From: Saccoglossus kowalevskii
Taxonomy: Eukaryota; Hemichordata; Enteropneusta; Harrimaniidae
Length of the DNA: 24,493 nt
Assembly (NCBI RefSeq): GCF_000003605.2
Contig: NW_003151758.1
Location: forward strand, 83,850 to 108,342
Direction of reading: 5' to 3'
The notes under the pieces are model-generated. The model was not told the DNA's origin. It did not search any database and worked only from the letters and a program-made list of their open reading frames with translations. Positions 9,709 through 19,444 of this stretch are shown in pieces. Both the position numbers and the translations under genes were made by a program. Numbering within the stretch: the stretch's first letter is position 1; each line of letters starts with the position of its first letter.

Positions 9709-11056
9709 GTTAGAATTGTTATATTTAGCCAAAGCAATCTACTTTCCTCCCAGGGTTATTTGTGTGCATCCAACCAAACAGGATTTAGTTCAATTGTAAG
9801 AATTCTTATATTTAGCCAAAGCAACCTACTTTCCTCCCAGGGTTCTCTGTATGCGTCCAACCAAACAGGATTTAGTTCAATTGTAAGAATTCCTATATTT
9901 AGCCAAGGCAATCTACTTTCCTCCCAGGGCTCTGTGTGTGTGTCCAACCAAACACGATTTAGTTCAATTGTAAAAATTCTTATATTTAGCCAAAGCAACC
10001 TACTTTCTTCCCAGGGTTCTCTGTATGCGTCCAACCAAACAGGATTTAGTTCAATTGTAAGAATTCTTATATTTAGCCAAAGCAACCTACTTTCCTCCCA
10101 GGGCTCTGTGTGTGTGTCCAACCAAACAGGATTTGGTTCAATCGTAAGAATTTATATATATAGCCAAGACAACCTACTTTCCTCCCAGGGTTATTTGTGT
10201 GCGTCCAACCAAACACGATTTAGTTCAATTGTAAGAATTCCTATATTTAGCCAAGGCAACCTACTTTCCTCCCTGGGCTCTGTGTGTGTGTCCAACCAAA
10301 TAGGATTTGGTTCAATCGTAAGAATTTTTATATTTAGCCAAGACAACCTACTTTCCTCCCAAGGTTATTTGTGTGCGTCCAACCAAACACGATTTAGTTC
10401 AATTGTAAAAATTCTTATATTTAGCCAAAGCAACCTACTTTCCTCCCAGGGTTCTCTGTATGCGTCCAACCAAACAGGATTGAGTTCAATTGTAAGAATT
10501 CTTATATTTAGCCAAGGCAACCTACTTTCCTCTCAGGGCTCTTTGTGTGTGTCCAACCAAACTGAATTTGGTTCAATTGTAAGAATTCTTATATTTAGCC
10601 AAAGCAACCTACTTTCCTCCCAGGGTTATTTGTGTGTGTCCAACCAAACACGATTTAGTTCAATTGTAAGAATACTTATATTTAGCCAAGACAACCTACT
10701 TTCCTCCCAGGGTTATTTGTGTGCGTCCAACCAAACACGATTTAGTTCAATTGTAAAAATTCTTATATTTAGCCAAAGCAACCTACTTTCCTCCCAGGGT
10801 TCTCTGTATGCCTCCAACCAAACAGGATTTAGTTCAATTGTAAGAATTCTTATATTTAGCCAAAGCAACCTACTTTCCTTCCAGGGTTATTTGTGTGCGT
10901 CCAACCAAACACGATTTGGTTCAATTGTAAGAATTCTTATATTTAGCCAAGGCAACCTACTTTCCTCTCAGGGCTCTTTGTGTGTGTCCAACCAAACTGA
11001 ATTTGGTTCAATTGTAAGAATTCTTATATTTAGCCAAAGCAACCTACTTTCCTCCC
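9709..11056. repeat. 87-bp minisatellite, 15 units with no length change
   Basis: The reference point after CCCAG falls at 9754 and then every 87 bp exactly, up to 10972: 15 units without a single indel, plus decayed flanks on both sides. Units vary only by substitutions, with classes such as GGTTATTTGTGTGCG, GGTTCTCTGTATGCG and GGCTCTGTGTGTGTG. Because 87 is a multiple of three, long open frames run through the array on the plus strand (about 466 codons, no ATG start) and for 121 codons on the minus strand (10121 to 9756). These are most simply by-products of the period. Each unit also holds an acceptor-like CTTTCCTCCCAG and a donor-like GTAAGA. The array lies inside the intron between exons 9549-9593 and 11231-11502. 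Confidence 0.92.
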
Positions 11057-11230
11057 CAATTTTTTGCAGCTTCCAACCAATAAACAACCTCATACTCTGT
11101 ACTGTATTGTTTTATGTTTTGTTGGGGAAATTACCCAGAATTCTGATTGATGAGAATTGAACATTTGACAAATTTGGGAACAATTTTTTGATTTAAAAAA
11201 AAAAAAACTTTTTATTCTACTTTATTTTAG

Positions 11231-11502
11231 TGTGACTCCTTATAGATATAAATGTCATTGTGTTGATTCACATGACTGGAATGAAGACACAGAAAAAGGT
11301 GAAGTAAATCAACATGATTGGATGACTGCACCAGAAACCACGGTAACTGACTCACCATCTACAAAATCAGGTGCCACACCCACTTATGATGTGGATGACG
11401 AGGAAGGAGTCTTCAGCGGCTTAAGAACAGTTGAGGCATCAGTAAAGTCAGACGAGCCCCTGATCGGAGATAGTGTGTCAAGCAAATCTTCTGGAACAGC
11501 AG
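11231..11502 (+). CDS. Coding exon, 272 bp: short Cys/His/Trp segment then acidic Ser/Thr-rich linker
   Basis: Acceptor CTTTATTTTAG ends at 11230 and donor GCAG|GTGATA begins at 11503. In the phase from exon 9549 the exon is open throughout. It starts VTPYRYKCHCVDSHDW, containing a C-x-C followed by H and W, then becomes rich in Ser, Thr, Asp, Glu and Gly (for example TYDVDDEEG), as expected of a disordered linker. It ends with one spare base, which the exon at 19174 completes to a Gly codon. If the donor were not used, the frame would close five codons later at TGA 11517-11519, giving a short isoform. Codon use and composition differ clearly from the AT-rich repeats around it. Family unrecognised. 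Confidence 0.72.
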
Positions 11503-11944
11503 GTGATAATACAATTTGATTATTTTTTGTGATAGCGTTGCAGAAGAGACCTAACTGTATTTTTTTTATTGTTTAAAAAATTATGAAAATTTATCTTGTA
11601 CAAACAATTGGTAGCATTTACTACCTCAATCAAGAACCAAAACTTGGCCTCAGTGATTAATTATTAATAAATGAATTGTGAAATAAGTTTTTTTTTTTTT
11701 CTAGTTTGGTCCAAAAATGACCATAAATGACCAAAAATTATGTTTAAAAAAAGACCTATGGTACTGTCCTCAGGGTTGACATCTGTGTATATTTATCGCC
11801 TGGTAACCATAACGATGACAAATTGACCTAACAAGCTATGCATAGCACAGTCCCCATTAGTTATCAAATTTAATTTAAGATATAGTTTTGTTTATAGTAA
11901 TATAGCTGGAATATAACCATGTCAGGAATATGATTATGATGATC
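11503..11944. other. Intron sequence, nothing recognised
   Basis: AT-rich, with T homopolymers near 11560 and 11690. No exon or repeat identified. Confidence 0.4.
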
Positions 11945-12469
11945 GTTTAACATTATCTGGTAACGCATTAATTAAAACAAAATCAGCCATTTTGAATACA
12001 TGTATATCTATAACATGACTTATAATGAATATTACAAATTTGAACATAATCAGTCAAAGCAAGTCAGAGATATGGCTCTAAAAGCCCATTCATTAAAACT
12101 AAATGGCCGCCAGTCAGCCATTTTGATTCCGATCTGAAAAATAAAATGACGTGCATCAGGAACCAGTAATGTCTAATGTACATGTATGTACCAAGTTTGA
12201 ACAAAATCCATCCATAAATGCCAGAAATGCTTGATATTTGATGATTTTTTAGCACAAAAATGACCACCATTCGGCCATTTTGAATAGGATCATCAAACCA
12301 ATATATTTGTATATCTATGACATGATGAATATTTAAAATTTGAACATAATCAGTCAAAGCAAGTCAGAGATGTGGCTAGAACCACATTCATTAGAACAAA
12401 ATGACCGCTAGTCGGCCATTGTGAATCTTATCTGAAAAACAAATTGATTTGCATCAAGGTCCCATAATA
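11945..12469. repeat. 300-bp tandem repeat, left part (interrupted by the DIRS-like element)
   Basis: GAACATAATCAGTCAAAGCA begins at 12042 and again at 12342, exactly 300 bp apart, with the intervening unit about 80% alike by eye. A partial earlier unit covers 11945-12041. The second full unit is broken at 12469 and resumes at 18452. Typical phrases are GCCATTTTGA and CCAAGTTTGAACAAAATCC. Confidence 0.8.
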
Positions 12470-12525
12470 TTCACTATGTTCAATTACCCACCATAGACTC
12501 CGGTCAGTCAAAATGACTATTTTGA
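12469..12525 (+). repeat. Left inverted terminal repeat of the DIRS-like element
   Basis: Begins ATTCACTATGTTCAATTACC. The core ACCCACCATAGACTCCGGTC followed by AGTCAAAATGA recurs as an exact complement at the right end, and with one change in the internal complementary region. Confidence 0.85.
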
Positions 12526-12762
12526 ACTGTAGGCATTAATCAGCGATTCTGCCGGTGACGGAGAGATAGAATCTATAGATAGAAGCCCCATGACCCCAAG
12601 ATTCTTTTACACCTTACGTCATGAACCCACGTGACCGAAGCCACATGGCAGCGCCATAGGCAGCCGTTTCATCTCCACCTCGTCGGGAAGGATTCTGAGC
12701 GGCTTTGCCTGGCTCTGTTGCTTTTTCCTGTCCGGGTTTCTAGCGTGGGTTGTTGCCGCTGA

Positions 12763-12847
12763 NNNNNNNNNNNNNNNNNNNNNNNNNNNNNNNNNNNNNN
12801 NNNNNNNNNNNNNNNNNNNNNNNNNNNNNNNNNNNNNNNNNNNNNNN
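12763..12847. other. Assembly gap of 85 Ns inside the DIRS-like element
   Basis: The base run before the gap ends TTGCCGCTGA, and the sequence after it begins TGCCGCTGA. The two contig ends may therefore overlap by nine bases rather than be separated by 85. Reverse-strand open frames drawn across the Ns are meaningless. Confidence 0.95.
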
Positions 12848-13364
12848 TGCCGCTGAAACGCATCCGACATTGTAGCTGGTAGGATAAGTTTTCCTTGTCA
12901 TTTTTACCCTCATGTCGTTTTCCCTTTTGTGTGTAGTATTTTTCACAACAAAGAGATTAAAACCTGGCGCCACTACGTAACCGCTTGCTGGTTTCGCGGC
13001 GGCACCTTTTACAACTGTATTTTGTTTTTCCCTCATGCATGTCTTCTTTTATTTACAATGTATTTAGCAATTTATAGATGTAATGACAGCACCAGGGCTC
13101 GCTGCCGTTTTCTTTTCGGTCTCCTCGTGTTTCGAGTCGACAGTGCAGTGGTTATATTCAGAATTTACCAGCATAGAACCCGCATCCGAGATACTTTGTC
13201 GTAGCTGCGTGCGGGGTTCAGGGTTTTTGTGTGAAGGTGTGTGTTTTTTTCACTGGAGTTCTGAGGCCTGAGATCAGAGCCATCAAAATCACTGAGACTG
13301 ACCGCGTCACAGCAAGGTCGCGCATCCAGTAAACAAATCGGTTTAAGTGAGTTGCGTGTTTCGC

Positions 13365-14960
13365 ATGAGTGGAAAGTCCTCACACTCGGCTACCGGTGCT
13401 TCGTGTACCGGGGCGTCGAGTAGGAGGCCCGATGGTGGAGGTACCAATACTTTTCTCGACCTCCCCCGTTGATCGGAGGGCATCCTCACAGTCTGTTTTT
13501 TCAGGCGGTGGTTTACCCGATTTTACCGGCTGCAGCAAGGCTGTGCTCCTGGTGGCTTTTCTCCTATGAGACCCGTTGCGGGTCCTTTTGCATGGTGCCG
13601 GGTTTGCTTCCGAGTTGAGGGCTTTGGTTGAAGGACTGTCAGGGCAATTGCGTCCCTGGCAGACCGGGTAGATCAGACTCAGTCGGAGCAAGCTGTCTCC
13701 ACTGTGTCCCCTCGGTGGGCAAGCAGGAATAAACACGAAAGCATGTTGCATTCAAACACATCTCTTCCGGGGAACCCCCGTTCCCAGCCGCGGCTCTCCC
13801 ACTATTTTTGGGGGAGGCCGAGGCTCAGGCTAATTGCACCGGGCCTCCTCTGGAGCCTCGGGCACTGAATGCCAACGGGGTGCTGGCAGCCAAGCCTCCG
13901 ATCTTGGGACAGGGCTTTCAGGGCAGGGCACACGTTGACCCCCCCTACTTTCAGCCAGCAAAGGTTCGTCACGCGGTAACGGTACAACGGTAATGAATTT
14001 ATTCTTGTGTCCAGTCTCCGCTGTGGGTTTTGACTCCCTCCTTACCGACCCACGGGCGTCCCCAGAGGGAACCGACCCTGTCATGAGACGCACAGTCGAA
14101 CATGCTCCCTCTCACATATTTAAAGTGAAAGAGGACGCAGTTCACTCGCGTCGGATACAGCCGGTACTCCGGGCGGCCCCTCAGAGTCTTCCATCCGTAT
14201 TACTCGGTGAGCCACGCTTTTGGGGTGATGCAGAGTATCATCGATCCCAGTGATACAATGTAGATACCCCCACCCTTGATCCTAAGGTGACCACCTAAGG
14301 TTGCTTCAAAGCTTATGGGATCACAGGCCTTGGGATCCAAAGGAACCCCGTCGGCACATCTCTCCCTGTCCGTCCGAGTGCGGAGTGGGGCGCATAGCAC
14401 GCAAATGGTGTTGATGGGCGCCGTTGGTCAGCCGCGAAGGATGTAACGCTTAAGGCCCCCTGGTGGGGATAACATTAGGCAACACTTCCCACTGGACCAA
14501 ATGCTACCCAGTCGGTGTGGTTTCGGGATCAGACCCCATAGTGTGGGATGAGATCAAAACGCCCCCAACCAGATTCCAAGGCTCCTTCCTCAGACCCTGG
14601 TACCACGAATTTGGCAAACCGGGCAAAGGGAGACAGCCGCGTTCCATGGGCGTCCTTGCCAATTGAGGACGACCCATCCAGCCCTGAGGGCAGAGCTGCT
14701 TGAGCGCATTATTGTGCGCCCAAGGACTCTGGAGACCTTGGAGGCAGAACGCACCAGCCTCCTAGACTAGGCGACATTTTTACTGGTGGGCCACCGCACA
14801 TATACGTGCGACACCATTGTGTCACCTGGCTCTCTTGGCCGGAGCCACTACTGTGCTACGAGACGCGGCCTTAGACGCATGTGTTTTCGCCGACAAGCTG
14901 AGTCGGGGTATGTCCCCACCTCAGTGACACAGACTGGACATCCTCCACCCTCTTCGTTCA
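13365..14960 (+). pseudogene. Decayed gag-like (ORF1) region of the DIRS-like element
   Basis: ATG at 13365 opens a Ser/Gly-rich frame (MSGKSSHSATGASCTGASSR...) that closes at a stop near 13470. Short proline- and arginine-rich open pieces follow in changing frames up to the reverse transcriptase. The position between the left repeat and the reverse transcriptase is where DIRS elements encode their Gag-like protein. No zinc knuckle or other diagnostic motif is visible, so the assignment is mostly by position. The 5' leader 12526-13364 contains the assembly gap. Confidence 0.45.
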
Positions 14961-14964
14961 GGGA

Positions 14965-16470
14965 ATGGTGGGTACAGTCTTGAAGCTTCGGAGTGCAATG
15001 AACCAGAGGGTTCAGATCGAATCCACTAGCCAGTTGGCCCTGTCGAGGGCAAGTGGAGGGCACCCCAAGCACAGAAAACACAACGCCTTAGGGCGTCGTC
15101 CGCTAGCCAGAGTCAGCCAGGAGGCAAGCACTCATATCCTTCCATGGGAGGGAAGAGTAGTGGGGCGCTCCCAGGGAGAGGAAAGAGCCAGGTGGTGGCT
15201 CCTCACCCTCCCTGGGCAGATGTCTACCCAGCAGCTCACCTCTGAAACTGGGGGGACAGGCATGTGTTTGGCGAGTGGCCAACTTAGTGACTACTTCAGG
15301 CCTTGGGGAAACTCCCCTCATGGGGGAAGGGAGCACCCCCCCTCGCAACTGCCGAACCCATGGCCACATATCCCTGTCGTACACAGATTGTGCCGGTGTA
15401 GTCTGGTTTGGAGACAGCGGGTGACCAATCCCTGGACCTTTCCAGGTGGTGACATCCTGTTACGGCATACGCTTAGGGTTCTCCTCTCCATCCACCGTTT
15501 CGACTGGCTAGCCCCACTAGACTTAAGCGGGGCCTACCTGCACATACCGATGCACCCAGCGAGTTGCCATCTCCCTTGAATTGTCCAGCTGGGCCAAGTA
15601 TTCAAATTTTGTCCCCCCCCCCCCAGTTCGGGTTAGGCACAGCGCCCTACGTGTTCACCCGAGTGATGAAACAGGTGGTGCTGCTGCTTCACCAGATGTC
15701 GGTACACCTCAATCCGTACCCAGACTACTGGTTACTAACAACCCGGGCAAGGGGTTAATAGCCAAATCGACAAGTCCCACCTCGACTAAACGCGCAGTTG
15801 GTGTCCCTGGGCATGGAGTTTTGACACAGAGGTAAGCTTGGCTTATCAAGCGTGTTGCTTAGCACTAAGCAGCCTAGCTGAATGCCTAGTCAGCGTTCCC
15901 TCAGTATCCCTCCGAGAACTAATGCGGATCATCGGAATGATGACCTCAGTTCAAAGGGACGTTACCCCCGGCCGCACTACGCAGCCGCCCGGTATAACAC
16001 TTGTTATAACGCTGAGCTCTCCTATGGGAACTAGATAGGTGGGTTTCGTTCTCGGACTAAGTGAAGGAAGCCCTGCCCTGGTGGTCGTCACTGGCCAACC
16101 TCGGGCAGGGGGGCCCCTTGGACCCGCTCGCCGCAGGTATGACTCTGGTAACAGATGCCTTCCCCCAGGATTGGGGAGCGCTTCTATTGGACCAACAAGC
16201 CCAAGGATATGGCCCGCATTAGTTTCGGGACTACCATATCAACCGACTCGAACTGAGAGCAGTGTACTTAGCACTACCGCGCTTTCTACCAGTAGTTCAA
16301 GACCATAGAGTCCTGCTCTGCACAGGCAACACAGCCGTGGTCTCCTAGCGGAGAAAATTCTCCTTTGGTGCCTGGAATACAATGTGGAGCTAACCGCACA
16401 CCACCTTCCAGGGGTGAGGAACAGTCTGGCGACGCCCTTTCAGGACTGCTGTTTCGGCTGTGGGACGGTC
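14965..16470 (+). pseudogene. Decayed reverse transcriptase and RNase H of the DIRS-like element
   Basis: Reverse transcriptase: a finger/palm motif DWLAPLDLSGAYLHIPMHP at 15502-15558, then after a frameshift at a C-run (15612-15624) QFGLGTAPYVFTRVMK at 15624-15671. The catalytic box near 15711-15740 reads PYPDYWLL, where active DIRS enzymes have a Y-x-D-D-W type box; the second aspartate is lost. RNase H: TDAFPQDWGALL from about 16151, then LELRAVYLAL near 16247, and LTAHHLPGVRNSLA near 16390 in a shifted frame. In the family, an active element would use these for cDNA synthesis. Stops and frame changes throughout mean no functional product. The region 14965-15480 upstream is an open frame continuous with the first motif and probably the N-terminal part of the polymerase. 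Confidence 0.85.
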
Positions 16471-16799
16471 CAAGGTTGGACCGGTTTGTCGCACCCCGGA
16501 ACGCCAAGCTCCTGACGTACGTAACACTCCTGCTGACTTCAGGAGTCTGTGCCAGGGTCGCTTTGCTAACCCTGTGGACCCACTTAGTTGTGTACGCCTT
16601 TCCTCCCTTCCCGCTAGTTCACCGGGCACCGGAGAAAACTTCGACAGGTGCACACCCCCATATTATCAGGGGTTGCACCCAATTGGCCAAGCAAGGCCTA
16701 GTTTCCACTTCTGTTGGAAATGCTAGTCGAAACACCAGCAGTGCTTCCGGACTTACCGGACCTGCCGTCCCAACCAGACGGCGCACTACCAACGAGCAC

Positions 16800-17870
16800 A
16801 GCAAGTATCACCTACACGCATAGAGGCTCTCAGTAGACCCGCACATACGAAAGCCTTATCTGAGCGGGCTGCCAACGTCCTGGCCAGGGCGAACAGGGAT
16901 TCCACCAACGCGGCCTACATTTCTAGGCTGCGATCATACACTGATTAGTGTAGCGAAAGGGAGATTGATCCATACCATTCCTCTATTGGCCAGGTAGCAG
17001 GCTCCTTCGTCCACCTGTTTGACAAAGTTGGTTTGTCCGACGCAGCGATCGTTGGCTACAGGTCGGTCTTGTCCCCCACCACTCAAACATACGGGAACAA
17101 GGCTAGCCGATTGTCCTATTATTAGGAGACTATTTACTGCTTTCCGGACGCCAAGACCCCTACAAGGGAGCCGCCCAACTGGGACTCGTCAGCTGTGTTG
17201 TCTGCTCTAAGCAGACCCCCCTTTGAGCCTCTTGAATCAGCACCACTCAAATTTTTGACGTGGAAAATAGTCTTCCTACTGGCCCTCGCCTCAGGTAGGC
17301 GTCGGCCAGAGCTGGAGGCATTGTCCTTCTCGGATGATGTACCGCCGTTATGGACAATCAAGTTGTGCTTAAGACACGAATCGGGTCTCTCACCTAGAAC
17401 CAAATCCCAGGACATGATCCTCACCCGATCGTCATCCCCCGGCTGTCAAATTTTGTCTGCCCGGAGGGTCAGGAGGAATTGCTTCTCTACCCGGTTCGAG
17501 CACGGAGTTGCCACCAAACCATACTAAGGATTTGGAACGGGGTGCCAGGCATATATCTTTGTGTTATGGCCCGGGCAGGTAGGATAGGCTGGCCTCCCCA
17601 ACTTCCATAACTAGGTGGTTTACTGCGTCTGTATTGGAGGTCGATAATACTTTAACTTCCTCGACACAGAGCTTGCAGAGACACCAAGTACAAGCGCATG
17701 AGGTCTGTGCGATTGCTAACTCGCTAGTGCTAGCGTCAGGCGGCCCCCCTCAAGCACACATGGAGGGCAGGCTTCTGGAGAACACAGAACGTCTTTATCA
17801 ACTACCACCTAAGAGACACCGAATCCATTGAAAAGAGTCTCTCTAGGTTGGGTCCCGTCGTAGCGGGTCA
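16800..17870 (+). pseudogene. Decayed tyrosine recombinase of the DIRS-like element
   Basis: The N-terminal core-binding region is traceable at about 16845-17125 (phrases such as NVLARANRDSTNAAY and ATCGTTGGCTACAGGTC coding IVGYR). The catalytic domain starts near 17240 with FLTWKIVFLLALASGRRRPE, the box I arginine region. Box II, near 17695, reads AHEVCAIANSLVLASG. The family pattern is His-x-x-Arg, so the arginine has become cysteine (CGT to TGT, a typical CpG decay change). The nucleophile box is FWRTQNVFINYHLRD, with Tyr at 17803-17805. In the family this enzyme integrates the circular cDNA without target duplication. At least one TAG and several frame changes interrupt it. Confidence 0.85.
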
Positions 17871-18289
17871 GTCTTGGTTTGCTGACCCAGCCCGAACGAC
17901 TGCTAGAGTACCTGCGCATAGGCAATAAGTCAGTCCGGCATTTTATGCGGACAGATTTCTCTACCATCAGCACTCCCCTGGAAGCTCCCAGGTCTCGCTT
18001 TACGGCCTATGCCCTCATGCAGAACTATTTTGGTCTTTACTTCGAAAACTTACTACCCCCCAGAATTGGGTTGGGTTCTAGCTTTCTCGGGCACACCGAA
18101 CCCTGTCACAGTAGCAGCATTTTGGCTTCTTGCTCCGGGGACAGCACAGGCAAGGTAAGACACCACCCTTTGTTAACTCGGGTGTTGAGTTTGTTTTCAT
18201 CCCGGACTGGGAAAAATCTTTCATCATTTTTTCTGTTTGCTCGAAAAAACTTGCCACCTATCGGCGTCTGACTCTGCCTACAGTTCACA

Positions 18290-18358
18290 ATAATCATTTT
18301 GACTGACCGGTGTCTATGGTGGGTAATTGAACGTAGTGAATTTAGGCGAGGGTACCCC
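18290..18358 (+). repeat. Internal complementary region (ICR) of the DIRS-like element
   Basis: Its complement reads ACCCTCGCCTAA (matching the right extremity, 18440-18451) joined directly to ATTCACTACGTTCAATTACC (matching the left extremity, 12469 on) and then the left-repeat core. This is the circle-junction template arrangement known from DIRS1. Confidence 0.82.
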
Positions 18359-18370
18359 CCCCAACCACCC

Positions 18371-18451
18371 CAAAATAGTCATTTTGACTGACCGGAGTCT
18401 ATGGTGGGTATGAACTATGTGAACAGGCGGGTTTGGAGAACCCTCGCTTAA
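18371..18451 (+). repeat. Right inverted terminal repeat of the DIRS-like element
   Basis: Starts AAAATAGTCATTTTGACTGA, an exact complement of the left repeat core for about 42 bp, less precise for the next 20. It ends with a right-specific segment GGCGGGTTTGGAGAACCC and then TCGCTTAA. Confidence 0.82.
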
Positions 18452-18600
18452 GTCTAATGTATATACCAAGTTTGAACAAAATCCATCAGTAAACAGCAGA
18501 GAAATGCTTGATTTTGATGATTTTTCAGTACAAAAATGACCGCCATTGACCATCTTGGATCAGATCGTGAAACAAATTGATGTGCATATGTATAATATTA
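18452..18600. repeat. 300-bp tandem repeat, right part after the DIRS-like insertion
   Basis: Resumes with GTCTAATGTATATACCAAGT, which corresponds to position 12171 in the intact neighbouring unit. The break point is offset 128-129 in the unit on both sides. Confidence 0.78.
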
Positions 18601-19173
18601 TGTATGATGTATGTGTGAAGTTTGACTATGGTTGATCCAGCCAGTTGATCCATGCACAGATGCATAACTTTAGTTGTTTTCATCGGCTTTTTGATCAGTG
18701 TTCCACAGCAGCTTTGCGCAGAGCCGAGAGAAATACATGGTACAGTGGTGTACGTCTTAGCGATACTCAATACAAAATCTTATTAGTCTTTGTTCCCAAT
18801 CTGTGCATATTAATTAGTTTAATTTGCATATTGATCAAACTTTCTTGTTCTACAGGCTTTAGAACGAGTCAACCAATTTAGGAATGAATTAATTAGATAC
18901 ATTGTATCAAATATCACACACTCACAACTTTAAAATGACATGGTTGTAAATAAATTGGAAAGATTATATCATCATTATCGCTTAGAAATCATGTTTTCTT
19001 TTGGACCGACGCACATTATGTCAAAACTGTGCTTCTTAGCTGAAAGTAGCCACAATGAGATTTCAAAAATGTTACCAATGAAATGTTTTCTCCTGTTTTC
19101 AACATATGATGCAAGTAATCTATCAGTCTTTTCACTTCAATAATAACTGAGTCAGAATTTTCTTTTATTTTAG
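18601..19173. other. Intron sequence, one repeat fragment, otherwise nothing
   Basis: Contains at 18803-18835 a stray piece of the roughly 140-bp monomer (GCATATTAATTAG..TTTGCATA). No exon supported; small open frames here lack splice context. Confidence 0.4.
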
Positions 19174-19355
19174 GTAACCAAAGAATACCTGAAGAATACA
19201 AAAAGAAATGTGATCCTTCCATTTCGTTTGGTGATATCCGTGCTGCTCTTACGTATTTTAGTTCTTCGAGTGACCCAATTTTGCCAGGTGATGAAAAATT
19301 ATTGAAGTTTGGTTACAAGTTTATAAAAAATGTTACAGAACGTGGAGGGGAACAG
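19174..19355 (+). CDS. Coding exon, 182 bp, folded-domain-like segment
   Basis: A strong acceptor (TCTTTTATTTTAG, ending 19173) and a consensus donor ACAG|GTATGT (from 19356) bound it. With the spare G of the previous exon it reads G-N-Q-R-I-P-E-E-Y and continues open for 60 codons to a phase-0 end. Recognisable stretches are SFGDIRAALTYFSSSSDP and LKFGYKFIKNVTERGGEQ. The mixture of hydrophobic, aromatic and charged residues suggests the start of a globular C-terminal domain. I see no catalytic motif and cannot name the family. The intron before it (11503-19173) contains the DIRS-like element; the intron after it contains the 56-bp minisatellite. Confidence 0.8.
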
Positions 19356-19444
19356 GTATGTACGATTACCATGGTATTGAGGTATTTATGGGTGAGTTGT
19401 GCGGGCATGCAGAAGTCACAACACTGATGTCTGCATGTTGGACT

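Larger units (their letters stand above)
12469..18451 (+). mobile_element. DIRS-like tyrosine-recombinase retrotransposon, structurally complete but decayed
   Basis: A nearly 6-kb, clearly more GC-rich block with the DIRS layout: left inverted terminal repeat, gag-like region, reverse transcriptase, RNase H, tyrosine recombinase, internal complementary region, right inverted repeat. The internal region (18290-18358) is the complement of the right end joined to the left end, as known for DIRS1 circle-junction templates. There is no target duplication, as expected for recombinase-mediated insertion. All coding regions are broken by stops and frameshifts. An 85-base assembly gap (12763-12847) lies near the left end. 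I do not see the methyltransferase domain that many DIRS elements carry. It sits in the sense orientation within the host intron 11503-19173. Confidence 0.88.

Noticed and set aside
9756-10121. Antisense frame (WLNIRILTIELN repeats) in the same array
   Set aside because: Shadow of the repeat period; no splice or start context.
9709-11056. CRISPR array
   Set aside because: Units are contiguous with no unique spacers, and the sequence is eukaryotic. The same applies to the 56-bp, 48-bp and 140-bp arrays.
9760-11160. Open frame of 466 codons as a repeat-protein gene
   Set aside because: It starts at GTG, has no ATG, consists of an 87-bp minisatellite whose period is a multiple of three, and lies within an intron of a better-supported gene. 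It is kept only as a point to test.
12619-13036. Reverse-strand frames across the N run
   Set aside because: Translated through unknown bases and lying antisense to the DIRS-like element.
13802-14400. Many 60-90 codon frames on both strands
   Set aside because: Expected in GC-rich decayed retrotransposon sequence; no motif in them.
15103-17424. Antisense frames within the DIRS-like element
   Set aside because: Shadows of the reverse transcriptase and recombinase coding strand.
11503-19173. Host exons hidden inside the DIRS-like element
   Set aside because: All recognisable coding sequence there belongs to the retrotransposon, and the flanking host exons already join in phase.
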